From: Bryum argenteum
Taxonomy: Eukaryota; Streptophyta; Bryopsida; Bryales; Bryaceae
Direction: 5' to 3'
Assembly: GCA_037043015.1 (NCBI GenBank)
Contig: CM073326.1
Span: 10,672,345-10,736,344 of the forward strand
DNA length: 64,000 nt
In this document: piece after piece, positions 34,801-46,676 of the stretch
Layout: every line of letters starts with the position of its first letter
Position numbering within the stretch: position 1 is the first letter of the stretch
The notes under the pieces: generated by a model
Told to the model about the DNA's origin: nothing
The model's database searches: none
The model's input: the letters and a program-made list of their open reading frames with translations, nothing else
Program-made: the position numbers and the translations under genes

Positions 34801-37800
34801 GGCAGAGTGCGGAGCCAGATGAGAAGGAGGAGCGAGGCAAGTTATTCCTCAAGTGGAAGCTCGGATGCACTGCTGTGGCCACTTCCTTTGCTGAGCTTCT
34901 GCAGCAAGCGTGGCTGGTGCCTTTGCAGGTCATCCTATCGTGCTTCTTGTTGCTCATGAAATCCATACTATTCTATTCTAATAGACTTCTGGAAAAACTT
35001 CATGAGAACGGAAGATGTCGAGTTCGTATTCATGTTCTTCAGAGAGCATCATGTTTGTCTCCTATCATGCTTAGTTTCACAAATACTTGGGTCTTTTTCT
35101 TGATAGAATGATATTGGTCATAGTTACTACAATGAGACCCATATTCATGCTCAGTCTTCTGAGAGCATCAAACTTAGCACTTCTCCTCTCATGCTTTCAC
35201 AAATGAGACTTCGAATGTTTCCAATCGAGTGAAAATGGTCATACTGCAAGTTGAAAGTAAAATCGTGTCTGTTCGGATCCAGGCAAGGAATCAACTAGAG
35301 TGACTAGATCCAGGCATGGAATCTGGAGATTAGAGTGCCTGCGCCCTGATAAAATGGATAATTTTTACAGGAGGGAGCTCTTCCAGTGCAGCCTGCGCCG
35401 TCGTGTCTGAGTGATGCCTCACTGCTTCTAGCAGCCATTTTGCGATGCGGCCAAACGGTGGGAGAGGTCGAACGGATGCGACTAGAGTCCCTGATTCAAG
35501 TGTGGGCTAATCTGGTACAAGACTGGAGCGCATGGGGCGACGGAGAGCTCGACTCCGTCTTCGACTGCATCGACGAACTCATCAACCTCCAGGTCCGCGC
35601 ACATCCCATTGCCCAGTCCGCTCATGTTTCTTATATTGGTGGCAAGTAAGAGAGTCTGCTCAGAAACCGAACGAATCTCAGTACTCGTTCACAAGCAAGT
35701 TTTGCAATGGAAGAAAACCCTGTGGATGGGCAAAGTCCAGTGATAAAAAAAATGGGATTCCATGTAAACAAGAAATATCTTAGAAATAAAAGTCTTGGAA
35801 TGCATACTACCAATCAATTCGTGTTGTACAGTTGAGGATGAGCTTGAAAGCTAGATTCCTGCTTATGAAAAGAATAGCCTACTGATCAAGCCGTGGTGGT
35901 ACAATCGAGGGTGAGCTTGAGCTTGAAGGGGCTAGAATCTTGCTCATGAGAAGAATAGAATAGCCTACTGATGGATTGTTTTGGTGCTGCTCGGAATATG
36001 AAGAGGTTACCTGAAGTTCTGAAGGGTGGATTCCATTGCTGCAGGAGAGGTGTTCGATTATTCGATTCTCCGTGGCCGAAGGCGGAGGGGGTGGTGGTAC
36101 TCCGGTGGTGCAACAAGTGGATGGCTCCAGCATCCCTGAGAGCAGTGGTGCACGGCCACGGCCGATTCTGGAGTGCGTGGTGAAATTTCTAGCAGGAGCA
36201 GTGGAGTGGGCATTCTCAGGAGCGTGCTGGCGAGCGTGCCGCAACATACACGCGCTGCTGCACGCCGCCCAGTTCGCAGCGGAAGGGGAAGCAGCGATGG
36301 CGTGGTTGGTGCCTCGCTTCTGTGAGGCTGCTTCTCACCGCCTGCAGCGGTGCACCAGCATGAACGTGCCGCTCGCGAAGCCGCTCCTGCTCGTCATCGC
36401 CGTCTGCTTCATCAGCTTCCCTGCCCAAGTGGAGCACATTCTGTGTGTTGACGATGGCGATGATGGCGCCACCCCTGTCCACAGCTTGCTCATCTTCGCT
36501 GAAGCTCTGGCCAGCCTCGCTGAAAGTGAAGCTGATCCTGGCTTGTCCTTGGAATCAGAGCTCAAAATCGCAGGTTCTCCTCTTAACTTTGCTGCCGCCT
36601 CAACTCTCAACGCTGGAAAAAACACGCCATGCATGGCTGATGGCAATATTCCAAGTGCCAAACTGACATACCAAAAGCACCATTTTGTCACAAAGTGCCA
36701 TTTTGCTAGCATATATGGTTATGCTTTTAAAACAGTATCTCCAATGCTACACAACATTCAGAGCTTTTCTATACTACTAGTATAAACCTGTGTCCTCCAG
36801 GCACACAAAAAAAAGTAGTATTTGATTAATTCTTGAACAAGGTCCCTCTCATCTTGATGGGTGAGTTCTTTATTTGGTGCTCTTCAAAAACTACCCCCTA
36901 TCCTCGATTCCCTCGTTGATGGTCACCCTGCTTTTTAAGATTTATAGCATGTCCTCTGTTCTCTTGTTTCTAGTTCCTTGTCTTTTATTCTGGTTTTCCA
37001 TTCTTCATTTTTTTACTAGTTCCCTATCCATCCTTTCTTCCTAGTTCCCCGTCCCACAACTTCCCTTCTTTCTATTAGTTGTTCCCAGTTCCCATCATTT
37101 GTTCGTAGTTCCTATCATTCGTTCTTGATTCTCAGTATTTATTCTTGTTTCCCATTCTTCATTTCTATTTCCTATCCTTTGTTCCCGGTTCCTAGTTCCT
37201 CTCTGATGTTCCCTTAATCTCCCGTTCACTCCTTCTTTGCTTCTAATTTTATGTTCCATATTCCTTGTTCCTTTGACTCCTTGTTATATTATTGAGATAC
37301 AAGTCTTAACCCGTGTCCTCTGGACACGGACATCAAAAAGGTTAGATCAATTTTTTTAAAATTTTTCTAAAAACATTTGAAAAATCCAAACCTAGGTATA
37401 AAAATAGAATCATATGCTATTGAGAATCCTTCAACTTCATATTTTTCTTATACCTAGGTCTGGTTTTTGGAGGACATGAAACAAATAAGAGTATTTGAAT
37501 AATTTGTTAGTAAGGTCCCTCTCGTCCTGATAGGTAGTGCTCTTCAAAAATCTCCCCCTATTTCCGGTTCCCTCATTGATGCTCTCTTTATTTTTTAAAG
37601 ATTCAGAGCATGTCTTGTGTTCCCTTCTTTTTGGTTTTCCGTGCTTTTTAAGATTTATAGCATGTTCTCCATTCACTTCTTCTCGGTTTTCCTGTGCTTT
37701 GTGAAGATTTATAGCATGCTCTTCGTTCCCTCTTTCACTTGGTCCTAGTCCTTCATTTTCTGTTCTCGTGTCCCATTCTCCATTTTCTTCTTATTGGTTC

Positions 37801-40800
37801 TCTACCTCCAAACTAACGTTCCCGGTTCCCATCCTTCGTTCCCAATTCCCTCTCCGACAACTTCTCTTCTTGGTTTCCATCATTTGTTCCTAGTTCTCAT
37901 AATTCATTCCCGGTTCTCATTATTTGTTCCTAGTTCCCATCCTCCGTTCCTAGTTCCTACCCTTCGTTCCCTCGATCTCCCTGTTCACTCCTTAGTTTGC
38001 TCTTATTTTCCATGTTTCACATTCCATGTCCTTTCGACTCCTTGTTATATAATTGATATTTAATAAACTCTTAATAACAATCAAATACCACTTACAAAAA
38101 CTCTCCAAAATCTTCAAAACTCTGCATACCATATATGTACATGACCAAATGATGATGGCCATGACCATGACCATGCATGTATGGTGTATCGCCAAGAACA
38201 GACAAACAAATCGTATTCTTTTATATCTTGTCATGTCACTCCCTCATCTACTGAAATCTAATCCTCTTAAGAGTGTCAATTTTGCAAAATTTTACTTTCT
38301 TAGTAGAATCATGGTTCCCCATAGAATCAATTCTCCTACTAGTATAAGGTAGTCAAACCTATGAGAAAGACAGAAATGTAAAATAAACATGTCAATGAGA
38401 GGATGCACTTCTCATATGAAGTGCAAGATATACTTAAATATCACCTCAATTAACAAACAAACAGATCATAGACTACACTCAAGAATTAGAATGATGGTGC
38501 AAGTAACCACCAGAAATGAAAACAGTTTGCCATGGTTCCAACTGTACGGGAGTTTTGTGCGACTGACTCTTCCCTGAGTGTATCTCGAAGTTGAAAGATT
38601 AGCAGGATGTGAAAGGTTGTTTTGTTTCATTCATTCGGGGTTTGTGCAGTGATCGGGTTGGAGAAAGTAACAGCCCACATTATCAACAAAGATTTGTTAC
38701 AGAACCAAAAAGCATTCACGGCTGCACATCATTGTCTGCGCTCTCTGTTGGAGTCCATGGTGGACCTCAAGGACAGTATGGACTCGTCGGAGTCTGACAG
38801 AAGTGGCTCCTCGGATTCCCAGTGCGATTCCGGGTCTAGTCAGGATGACGACGACGACGGCAGCATGAATGTAAGCAAGCAAGGCTCAGACAGTCCTTTT
38901 TATGTATGTACTGTCAGAATTGAGTGCGGAGAATGACAACTTACAGAGGCAAATGCAACAGGATTCACAGTCGGATGCTTCGAATGCTTCGGATGAGGAG
39001 AATGCAAGTGCAGCTCATGAAGAAACGGAGGAGGAGTTTCTGGAGCGGTATGCTCAGACCGCTCGTGACTTGCAGGATGAAGCTTGTGAGGAAGCAGAGA
39101 ATGGACAACATGAAGATGGCCATGAGCTCGCACTTGGTAATGCATCCATCAATCAATCAACTCTTCTTCTTTCATACTATTTCATACTAAGGTATGAGCA
39201 CCTTTAACCCTCAAACGCCCAAGCAAGCCCGAGGGGCTTGATTCCAACAGAATCTTCCCTGTAGCTCTCACTGTACTCAACTTTTCACTTATATTTTGAT
39301 GTCAAACTGGTCACAGTCTTATGATGCATTCAAAAGTGAAATTTTACAATTCAAATCACAATTTGTATGAATGATTTTGTGCTTTGAAAGGATTGTGGTA
39401 GGTAGGTTGGGGTTGTACATAACCTTGTAGGAGGTTGCAAGCTCATCATTGATTGGTCCATTCATGATGCCCAAGTTCAAAAAGTGCACTATTCATGATG
39501 CCCAAGTCCAAAAGATGTTGTGATCCAATTTTGGGCTGCCCGTTTTAGACCCCATGGGCGTTTAAGGGTTAAGGGAAGCACCCCACATAAGCAATCATGC
39601 ACATTAGAATCTTGCTTTAATGAAGATTTGACCACCTTAACCCTGATACAAAATTGTCTAAATTATCAGAGAGGACCCTCTTCTACTTCAGGTCCAGAAA
39701 AACTCAATCTAAACATTAATTAGAAGATCCAACCGTAGGATCTTGAAGTTAACTTGACCTTGTACTCATATGTCAAATTTGAACCATTAAATTTTCTCCC
39801 ATTCTGAGATTATAATGGTCAAAGTTGGCTGACTTTTTCCCTGCGGAAATCCCATAAAGCCATTTCGGCTTTCTTGGATCTTCAGGGGTTAATGTACCCC
39901 ATATGGACATATAGCAAGGTGTCTGATTATATGTTAACCTATGTTGGTCATTTCTAAAATTTGTAAATGTTATTGTAAGTGCAATTGATAAATATCATAA
40001 AATAAATAGGATAAACTTTATTTTTCTATTTTCTAATCACTGAAAAATAGTAAGCCTCTCATTCCACGACTCCAAGTAGTCAGAGTGAATTTCTTCAATG
40101 ACACAAAAATAGGTGTTCATTCCTCAATGACTAAAATGTACCCGTGGTGTCCTCGAAACACATTCCAACTTTATTTGGGTCAAACCCGAGTTCTATTTTG
40201 GTTACACTCCAACTTTATTCGGGTCACACCCCAACTCTATTCAAGTCACACTCCAACTTTATATGGGACATATCCCAACTTTATAATGTATGTTACACCT
40301 AATTTTTTATGACATCACTCTTTCAACCTCCATGTTCTCACCTCTCCTACCTCCATAATGTCATTCCTCTACAATGTCACCTCTCAACACTTAGGACCTT
40401 GTTGCCATTGTACCCTATAACCATTGGACCCTGTGACCATCGTGCCAATCATGGAAAGGAGAGGTTGACAAATACATGCACTGCGCTTTGTTGTAAATGG
40501 TATTAGATATTTACACCATCAACACTACTCTAAATTAGCCACACTATACAGTCAGGGTTTGCTATAACTTTTTACTTTTGATAAATAAAATTACTGAGAA
40601 AATAACTACATATAGTAGTCAAAGAAAGGCAAACTTGTGAACATAGTTAGTAAATTTTTTGATGAACAACAAAAAGTTATAATGGTTATATATCAATTAG
40701 TGCAGACAACACTAAATATATATTATAGTGTAGTGGAACCAAGAAGATTATTATTATTATCTCCAATTTTTTCACCTTGTGATATTACTTCTTCATTAAT

Positions 40801-41061
40801 GTCAATATCTTCATGTCAACAATTCCAATGTCAAATCATTTCTTAAATGGTTGGTTAAGAGATTAATTTACCTTAATTAGTGTTACTAACATTTAATGTT
40901 ATGGTTTGACAACAGGTGTGATGGGATTGGTGGACATTGAGAAGCAGGTTCTCATCTTTCTGAAGGAGCATGGCAGGAAACTGTCCAGCAAGCAGCCCTT
41001 GTCCCGGGTCCTATTGGCGAGGTTTAGGGATCAGTACCCTAAGGCCAGGGGTTTCCTGTAA
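28821..41061 (+). CDS. Importin-beta family ARM/HEAT-repeat nuclear transport receptor
   Basis: Twenty-two exons keep phase throughout and give 1201 aa: 28821-29010, 29421-29599, 29804-30079, 30850-30960, 31050-31127, 31579-31772, 31902-31962, 32062-32136, 32315-32392, 32494-32556, 32727-32810, 32921-33114, 33296-33335, 33507-33650, 33987-34106, 34238-34459, 34755-34928, 35371-35592, 36045-36573, 38650-38870, 38932-39136, 40916-41061. The protein is nearly all alpha-helical repeat. Landmarks are A-A-T-Y-L-K-N near the N-terminus, L-N-P-T-x-A-R-E-P-V-P (about 218), S-P-H-F-P-S-L-L-D, an insertion rich in R/K (about 470-490) and a long acidic tail region (about 1040-1150). It matches a plant importin-beta-like family I recall from Arabidopsis (At3g17340 type). 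Likely role is cargo import through nuclear pores with Ran. The exon 20/21 junction, in the acidic region, is the least certain (61-bp intron). Confidence 0.88.
36830..38060. repeat. Imperfect tandem duplication inside importin intron 19
   Basis: The 2.1-kb intron (36574-38649) contains two related blocks, about 36838-37310 and 37500-38060. Each opens with AAGGTCCCTCTC, then GTGCTCTTCAAAAA, then a long pyrimidine-rich run of GTTCCC/GTTCCT variants, and ends near GACTCCTTGTTATAT. This is the largest intron of the gene and probably holds a decayed repeat. Confidence 0.65.
39208..39568. mobile_element. TTAA-flanked MITE in importin intron 21
   Basis: The 361-bp element starts CCCTCAAACGCCC and ends GGGCGTTTAAGGG, with TTAA on both sides (39204-39207 and 39569-39572). 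Inside is a two-copy repeat around ATTCATGATGCCCAAGT (39460-39515). No coding capacity. Confidence 0.75.
39641..39888 (-). mobile_element. Second TTAA-flanked MITE in importin intron 21
   Basis: This 248-bp element is flanked by TTAA at 39637-39640 and 39889-39892. It is related in inverted orientation to 47929-48169, sharing the CCAACTTTGACCATTATAAT and GATCCTACGGTTGGATCTTC blocks. Confidence 0.75.
40150..40310. repeat. Short tandem repeat in importin intron 21
   Basis: About five imperfect copies of a 26-27 bp unit around CCAACTTTATTCGGGTCACAC. Confidence 0.7.
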
Positions 41062-42216
41062 ACCTGCTGGAAAGGGTCTTTGACATGCTCTGAAATGTCC
41101 AACGACTGAACATTTCTTGGCCCTGGCAATGGCCTTCCCGACGGTAAAGGGTTAATTGGAGAGAATTGGACAGATTTAAGAACACTTGGTAGGTGAGGTT
41201 TGTCTTTTCTTTGTTTGACAAGCACTTGTATATCATGTCATTTTGTAAGAAAAGTTGAATTCGTATTCAAGAGTGTAGAAGTTGTCAAAACTTAAAACAT
41301 GATGTGAAATCAAAGTCCAATCATTATCAATTATTTGTTCTTTCATGCAAAGAGTGTTTGGTCATTCAATAAGGGTGGTATTGGTGCTAGACTTTAACAA
41401 ATTTAACAATTTTTGGAGTTTGGAACCTCAAAACTGCGATTCTCTTACCTACCGCACCCCCGGGGAGTGTGAACCAAATTTTCTTACTTCTTCCAATTAT
41501 AAGATCTCATGATTAAACCTATTTTTAGTCAATGTTCTGACTAAAAATTGACAGTTGAATGTTTATCATTTGCAAGATCATAACACCCAAAGTTTGATCA
41601 AAGTTTTTACTGAAATTTTGAAGCTTGCCCTTGTAAATTTGGTGAACTTTTTGACTTAGAACCCTTAAGTAGTAATTTGGTTTCCCATTTTACAAAATCA
41701 AAAAAATCTTCAAAATAAAAAGTTCATTTCTTCTCACATAGGGTGTGAAAACTAAATTATGCATTTCAAAGCTCCAAAAATAGAATTTAACTTTGCAATT
41801 TATTGTACACACACCTTGTAGTATACGAAACACGCGGTTTAAATTTTGATCAAACTTATTAATTTAAACCCAAATTACCCGAAATGGCAAAAGATCTTTT
41901 TGGTTTGCAAGGATAGTTAGTTGTTAAGAAACGTATACTCGGGATTTGTTGTATGGCATTGATTGTCAGAGGAGATCTCCTTTTAGGAGTTCAGTGATGT
42001 TGATGTTCGTTACAACATGGATCTGCAATTTGTACCACACAAACTGGACTTGATTTGTGACCCAAAGCAAGTGATCTCATCTAAAACGGATTATGGATGA
42101 AAGAAGTTATGGCTCTTCAAAATCAAACTCTCGATTTCTATTTGTAAATTGTATGAAGTTGAAACTTTTTGCAAGGTTGTAGAGCTTTTCCATGGCTTCC
42201 TAATAAGTAATCTCAT

Positions 42217-42311
42217 ATTGCACCAATGGCCCTCTGACTGGCTCATTGGCAAGACAAACGGACAGTTTATTCACGCCGGCCCTGTAACAAGGACCGGAGT
42301 GTTTATCTATC
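42217..42311 (+). mobile_element. 5'-truncated SINE copy
   Basis: It holds the 3' part of the SINE family (ACGGACAGTTTATTCACGCC ... TATCTATC tail). Imperfect target repeats TAATCTCAT (42208-42216) and TGATCTCAT (42312-42320) flank it. Confidence 0.7.
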
Positions 42312-42499
42312 TGATCTCATGCTCCAAAACTCTTCATACTTTAGAAGATTTGCCTTCACTAAAATGCACGCCATTTCTGTATAATTTATCGTAGGGGTTT
42401 GCAATTACTATCACACACACTAGACTCAATTTATGACCGAATCTAAGTGATTTCCTCCATAACCAAGTCCGGATGAGGAAGTTATGGCTTTTCAAAGTT

Positions 42500-42645
42500 T
42501 CTCCCTTCCATCCAAAATATCGCTTCTCCCTTCCATCCAAGATGTCGTTTCTGCCTTCCACCCAAGATGTCGCTTCTCCCTTCCATCCAAGATGTCGTTT
42601 CTGCCTTCCATCCAAAATGTCCAGGTTTCCGCCTTCCATCCAAAT
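42500..42645. repeat. Minisatellite, unit about 25 bp
   Basis: About six units with a CCTTCCATCCAAGATGTCG core. The unit corresponds to the subterminal sequence of the 52825 MITE family read on the other strand, so it looks like an expansion of a MITE end. Confidence 0.75.
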
Positions 42646-43790
42646 GTTTGGGAACCAAACCTTACTTTACTACTTTAGAGAAAGATCTGCCATGCCATGT
42701 TGAAATAAGCGCCATTATAGAGCACGTTATTCAATTAAACTCCACAACAATCGTATCCCACCACCACCACCTACACCATGATATTCATCATTCAAGTGCC
42801 CATTTTCTCCGATTTTCATTGCAAAAGCCCACTCCCGTCTGAAATGGGGCAGGCGTACTGCTACCTACTTTTTATCAACCAGAGGTATGATAAGTCAGAA
42901 AACTGAGAATAAGATTGACATGACTTCAAGTGCGTAATGGTCTGCAATGTCAGTGAGGCAGGAATGGACACAATTCATTCAATGCAAAATACCACAACAA
43001 CATCATTCACTGTGCATGTCCCTTCGTGTAGAGTAACTACTGCATTCACGTCACTTTCGATGTTTTCTCAGTTTTTGTATTTTGGAAGTACGTACGGTTG
43101 GTGTACTACCACTTTTTGTTGATTTTTTTACCACCCATCATGAAACTACGAGCATTTACTATGTTCCAAAATCTCAGTAAATCTCAGTAAAGCCCCTCGA
43201 ATGCGGGCCGCAAATCATGGCTTAAGGTCGAACAGCCTATTCCCGAGCCCCACCCCATTGCCGAGACCTAAAAAAATCTGTAAATTCGTGACTTCACTGC
43301 CCATAAGCGTCCGAGAGATGAGGGGGCCGGACTTAGTGGCGAATCTGATGGATGAATGAAAACAGTGGACGGTTGCAGGTTATTTTAGTGATGGAATTGT
43401 GGGCGCAGCCTATCGAAATTATGAAGCAGTTGAACAATATCAAGGTGGCAAGTGAAGATTGGGATTACGCATGCAAACAAACAACTGTGGGATAATAGTG
43501 CACATATTATGAACAATGGAGGCTCGGTTTAATGAAGCCGCCTTATGGTTAATGTTGGTTGCAACACTGCAGTAAAAAACAATGCAAAGCTTCAGAATTG
43601 TGTACAATTTTGTCACTTGCATGATTCAAGCTCTCAGTGCTAAGTTCAGTGCATGAAGGTGAGAAAAGTGAGCAATCAGATTTGGCTTCGATTTGCATGA
43701 GTGTCGAGAGAAGAATATAAGGTTTATTCCTGTGGAGTGAACAGCCTGTGAGGTGGTAGCTATTGAATCCGTTAAGTACAGTGAATTGTC

Positions 43791-46676
43791 ATGGCAAATT
43801 CTCATGAGAATTCGGAATCAAACACAATGCGAGCAGCTAGGATTGGTACTGGGGTGCCTGTGAGCGGATCAACCACAATCATGGGAGGGTGGCGTCCCAA
43901 TGCAACACATGCATTCCGACATGGGCAGGCGGCAACCTACGTCGGTGGTGCATTCGATATTCCTGCAGCCGCAGTGCCGTATTAGATCCGTAACACAGCT
44001 ACAGGACGAGGCCCAGCAGTGTGCACTTCACCGCCGGGAGCGTCGCCAGCGCATGGCGGATACGCGACAGTGCCGGGGAGAGTCTCCGTCAGTCGACCGC
44101 AATCTGCAGCGACGCCGCGAAGGAGCTTGGGATCAGCTGCGACGCCACTGCTGCGATCTGGGAGCGGACCTCTTTCGACAGACACATTTGCAGAGGCCGG
44201 ATCTGCCGGCGCTCCCACGGCAGAAGTCGGAGCCGTCGTCAGCGAGCTCGGCCTGCGCCTGGGTACAGGTGAAGGTCTTCGGCAGCGCGGAGATGAATGT
44301 GCGGTACAGACAGAGCCTGTACAAGATCAACATGGCGCAGACAGAGTGGGACTTCGGCAATGCGGCACAGACCCAATACAAGATCAACGAGGTGGTAAAC
44401 GCAGAAGGTGTACCTGGACAAATGAAGCACTCAGATCAGCAATCGCAGCAGTTGAAGCTGGAGGGAGAATCAAGACAGTTGCAAGGTATTTCGATATCCC
44501 TCCAACCTCCTTATCAGATCACCTGTTTGGTAGAACTCGAACTCGGAAAAGAGGCCCACCCACAGTACTAAAGCAGGAAGAAGAGAGTGCACTAAAAACA
44601 TACATGACCAAGATGCAAGACTATGGTCACCCTCTATCCATGCAACAACTTCGTTTGAAAGTCGCGACTATTACTCAAGAGAGGGTTACACCATTCAGAG
44701 AAGGTATTCCAGGGGGTAGTTGGGTACGGTGGTTCAAAAGAAGACACCCTGATTTGACTTTAAGAAGCTCCCAGGGACTAGAGTTTGCAAGGGCAAAGGG
44801 ACTATGTCCTGTCAATGTTGCATCCTTCCACAAGAATTTGGAGGAGCTTTATGACACATTCAACTATCCACCTTCAAACATATGGAATTGTGATGAAAGC
44901 GGGGCACAAGCTGGCCGAAATGGAGGTGCTTTGGTATGGTGCAGGAGAGGATCTAAGACTGTGCACTCTCTAATACCCAATGAGCGTGAGTGGGTCACAG
45001 TATTATCATGCATCAATGCAAGCGGCCAGAGCATTCCAGGGTTCTACATTTTTAGAGGCAAAAGAATGAGGGAGAACTATATAGCACGATGTGAGGACGG
45101 AGCTAGCATGGCTATGCAACCAGAAGGGTGGATGACTGCTATCTTATTTTCACATTGGATATCACATTTCATTAAATCGCTTGAGAGCAGAGGTGGAATC
45201 TCAGCTACCAATCGACACTTACTCATTGTAGATGGCCATAACTCGCACGTCACTTTGGAGGTTGTACACAAAGCCATGCAAGTTGGTTTGGATCTGGTCA
45301 CCTTGCCATCTCACACGAGCCACCGTCTGCAACCACTAGATGTGAGCGTTTTTGGACCATTCAAAAGAGCATTCAAGCGATACAGAGATGCATGGACTTT
45401 GCGAAACGCAGGGAAAGGCGCATCAAAGACGGTGCTCGCACAATGGGTCTCCGCTGCACTACAGAAGGCTTTGACAGAGAACAACATAAAGGCAGGGTTT
45501 AGATGTACCGGAATATGGCCGTTGAACCCACACGCCGTTGATAAGTATATGGCGCCATCTGAGCAGTTTGTACAAGCATCTGCAGCACAAGAAAATCATG
45601 ACTCAGAATCCGACGAGGATCTCTACGAAATGGACGAAGATGATCAACAACAGGACCCTCCAATGCAAGAAATTTTGGGAGACAGGATACCCTCCACTCA
45701 GCCAGATCGGCAGCATTACTTCGTGGGTGAGTACGAGCCCGAGCCTGGCAACGACAACGGTATCGTAGGGCTTACCAACGTCCTGGGCAGCGCGACACAG
45801 TCGAACTTCGGCAGTGCGGCAAAGTGGGACTTCGGCAACGCGGCACAGCAGGAGTTCGGCAGCGCGGCACAGCACGACTTCGGCAGCGGAGCACAGCACG
45901 ACTTCGGCAGCGGAGGGGCCGGGGGACTCTGCAGTCAATCTCGCCAGCAGGGTAACGGATCGGCAGCGCCCTCCATCGACCACTTCCTCCAGCTCCCCGA
46001 GGTGGTTGTGCAGCCACGACAAAGGCAAACTCGAGAGGAGCCTCTTATCGATTACAGCAAGAGTATCATGTTAACTAGCGAAGAGTATCTGCAGAGCATG
46101 GAGCAAAAAGCTGAGCGGAAGGAGAAGGCGAGAAGAGAAGCAGAACAACGTAAACTGGAGGCTCAGCGAAAAAAAGAGGCTCGGGCAGTTGAAAAGCTCA
46201 GAAAAGAAGCAGAGAAGGCCCAAAGGGAAGTTGACTCACGAGCGAGGGAGGTCTTCAAGCGACAGTGGACCGCGGATGCGATTCGTGAGGCTGGCGAATG
46301 CTTGCAATGGCTGCTGAAAAATGGGCCTCCTCCTACCGCAGGTGCATACATCGCACCATACTGTGGTGTCTTGCCTGCAATTTGTAAGGAAAACATGGCG
46401 TGGAGGCTCGCGAAGCGCAGGGCTGTGAAGAATGGCGACGGCAACGCTGCCGAGATCCCACCGGCGAATGCTCCTCCATGGGTCCACCGAGGCGACCCTA
46501 AATACGCAGAAGAGCCTTCTGTCAATGCAGGCCAGCCGCTTACTCCCACATCGACAGGTCAGAGAGTCGCATATCCATCCGCGCGTTTCTCGGCGATGGA
46601 ATTCGTTGAGGCGGGTGAGAGCGCCGAGGCGGGTGATGGCGCTGATGAAGCTGTCGGGCTCAACCAGGCTGCTTGA
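43791..46676 (+). CDS. Pogo/Tigger-like transposase (DDE_1 superfamily)
   Basis: The frame is open from 43986 to 46676. In the same frame an ATG at 43791 opens 64 codons that end at a TAG (43983-43985), so either the copy has one nonsense change or the 5' end is spliced or recoded. Counting from 44019 there are about 885 residues. An HTH_psq/CENP-B-type DNA-binding region lies at about 128-240 and the catalytic domain at about 285-520. The DDD triad is D292 (N-C-D-E-S-G), D405 (V-D-G-H-N-S-H) and D441 (Q-P-L-D-V), with 35 residues between the last two. Then come an acidic stretch, an F-G-S-A-A-Q-type repeat (about 590-635), a Lys/Glu-rich coiled coil (about 680-750) and a C-terminal tail. The enzyme would cut and paste the surrounding element. 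No in-frame ATG lies between 43986 and the catalytic part except one at 44604, so the true N-terminus is unresolved. Confidence 0.85.
45787..45918 (+). repeat. 24-bp coding repeat in the transposase gene
   Basis: About five copies of a 24-bp unit (TTCGGCAGCGCGGCACAGCA-like) encode an 8-residue F-G-S-A-A-Q-x-D repeat. A further copy at about 44345-44376 lies in a different reading frame. Confidence 0.8.

Larger units (their letters stand above)
41062..43224. other. Importin 3' UTR and repeat-rich intergenic DNA
   Basis: No gene is present. A GACGGTAAAGGG-TTAA end at 41140-41155 resembles 51221-51236 (GACGGTGAAGAGTTAA), hinting at another TTAA element. Segments at 42000-42130 and 42380-42500 share the AAACTAGACTTGATTT and GTGATTTCATCCAAAACGGA-like blocks of the 52825/62333 MITE family. 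Confidence 0.5.

Noticed and set aside
42334-42639. Minus-strand frame with repeated L-G-W-K-G-E units
   Set aside because: It is the 25-bp minisatellite read in one frame, with no conserved protein content.
42500-42645. CRISPR-like regular repeats
   Set aside because: Eukaryotic context, contiguous diverging units without unique spacers; this is a minisatellite.
43982-44218. Minus-strand frames across the transposase region
   Set aside because: They are antisense shadows in GC-rich coding DNA without known motifs.
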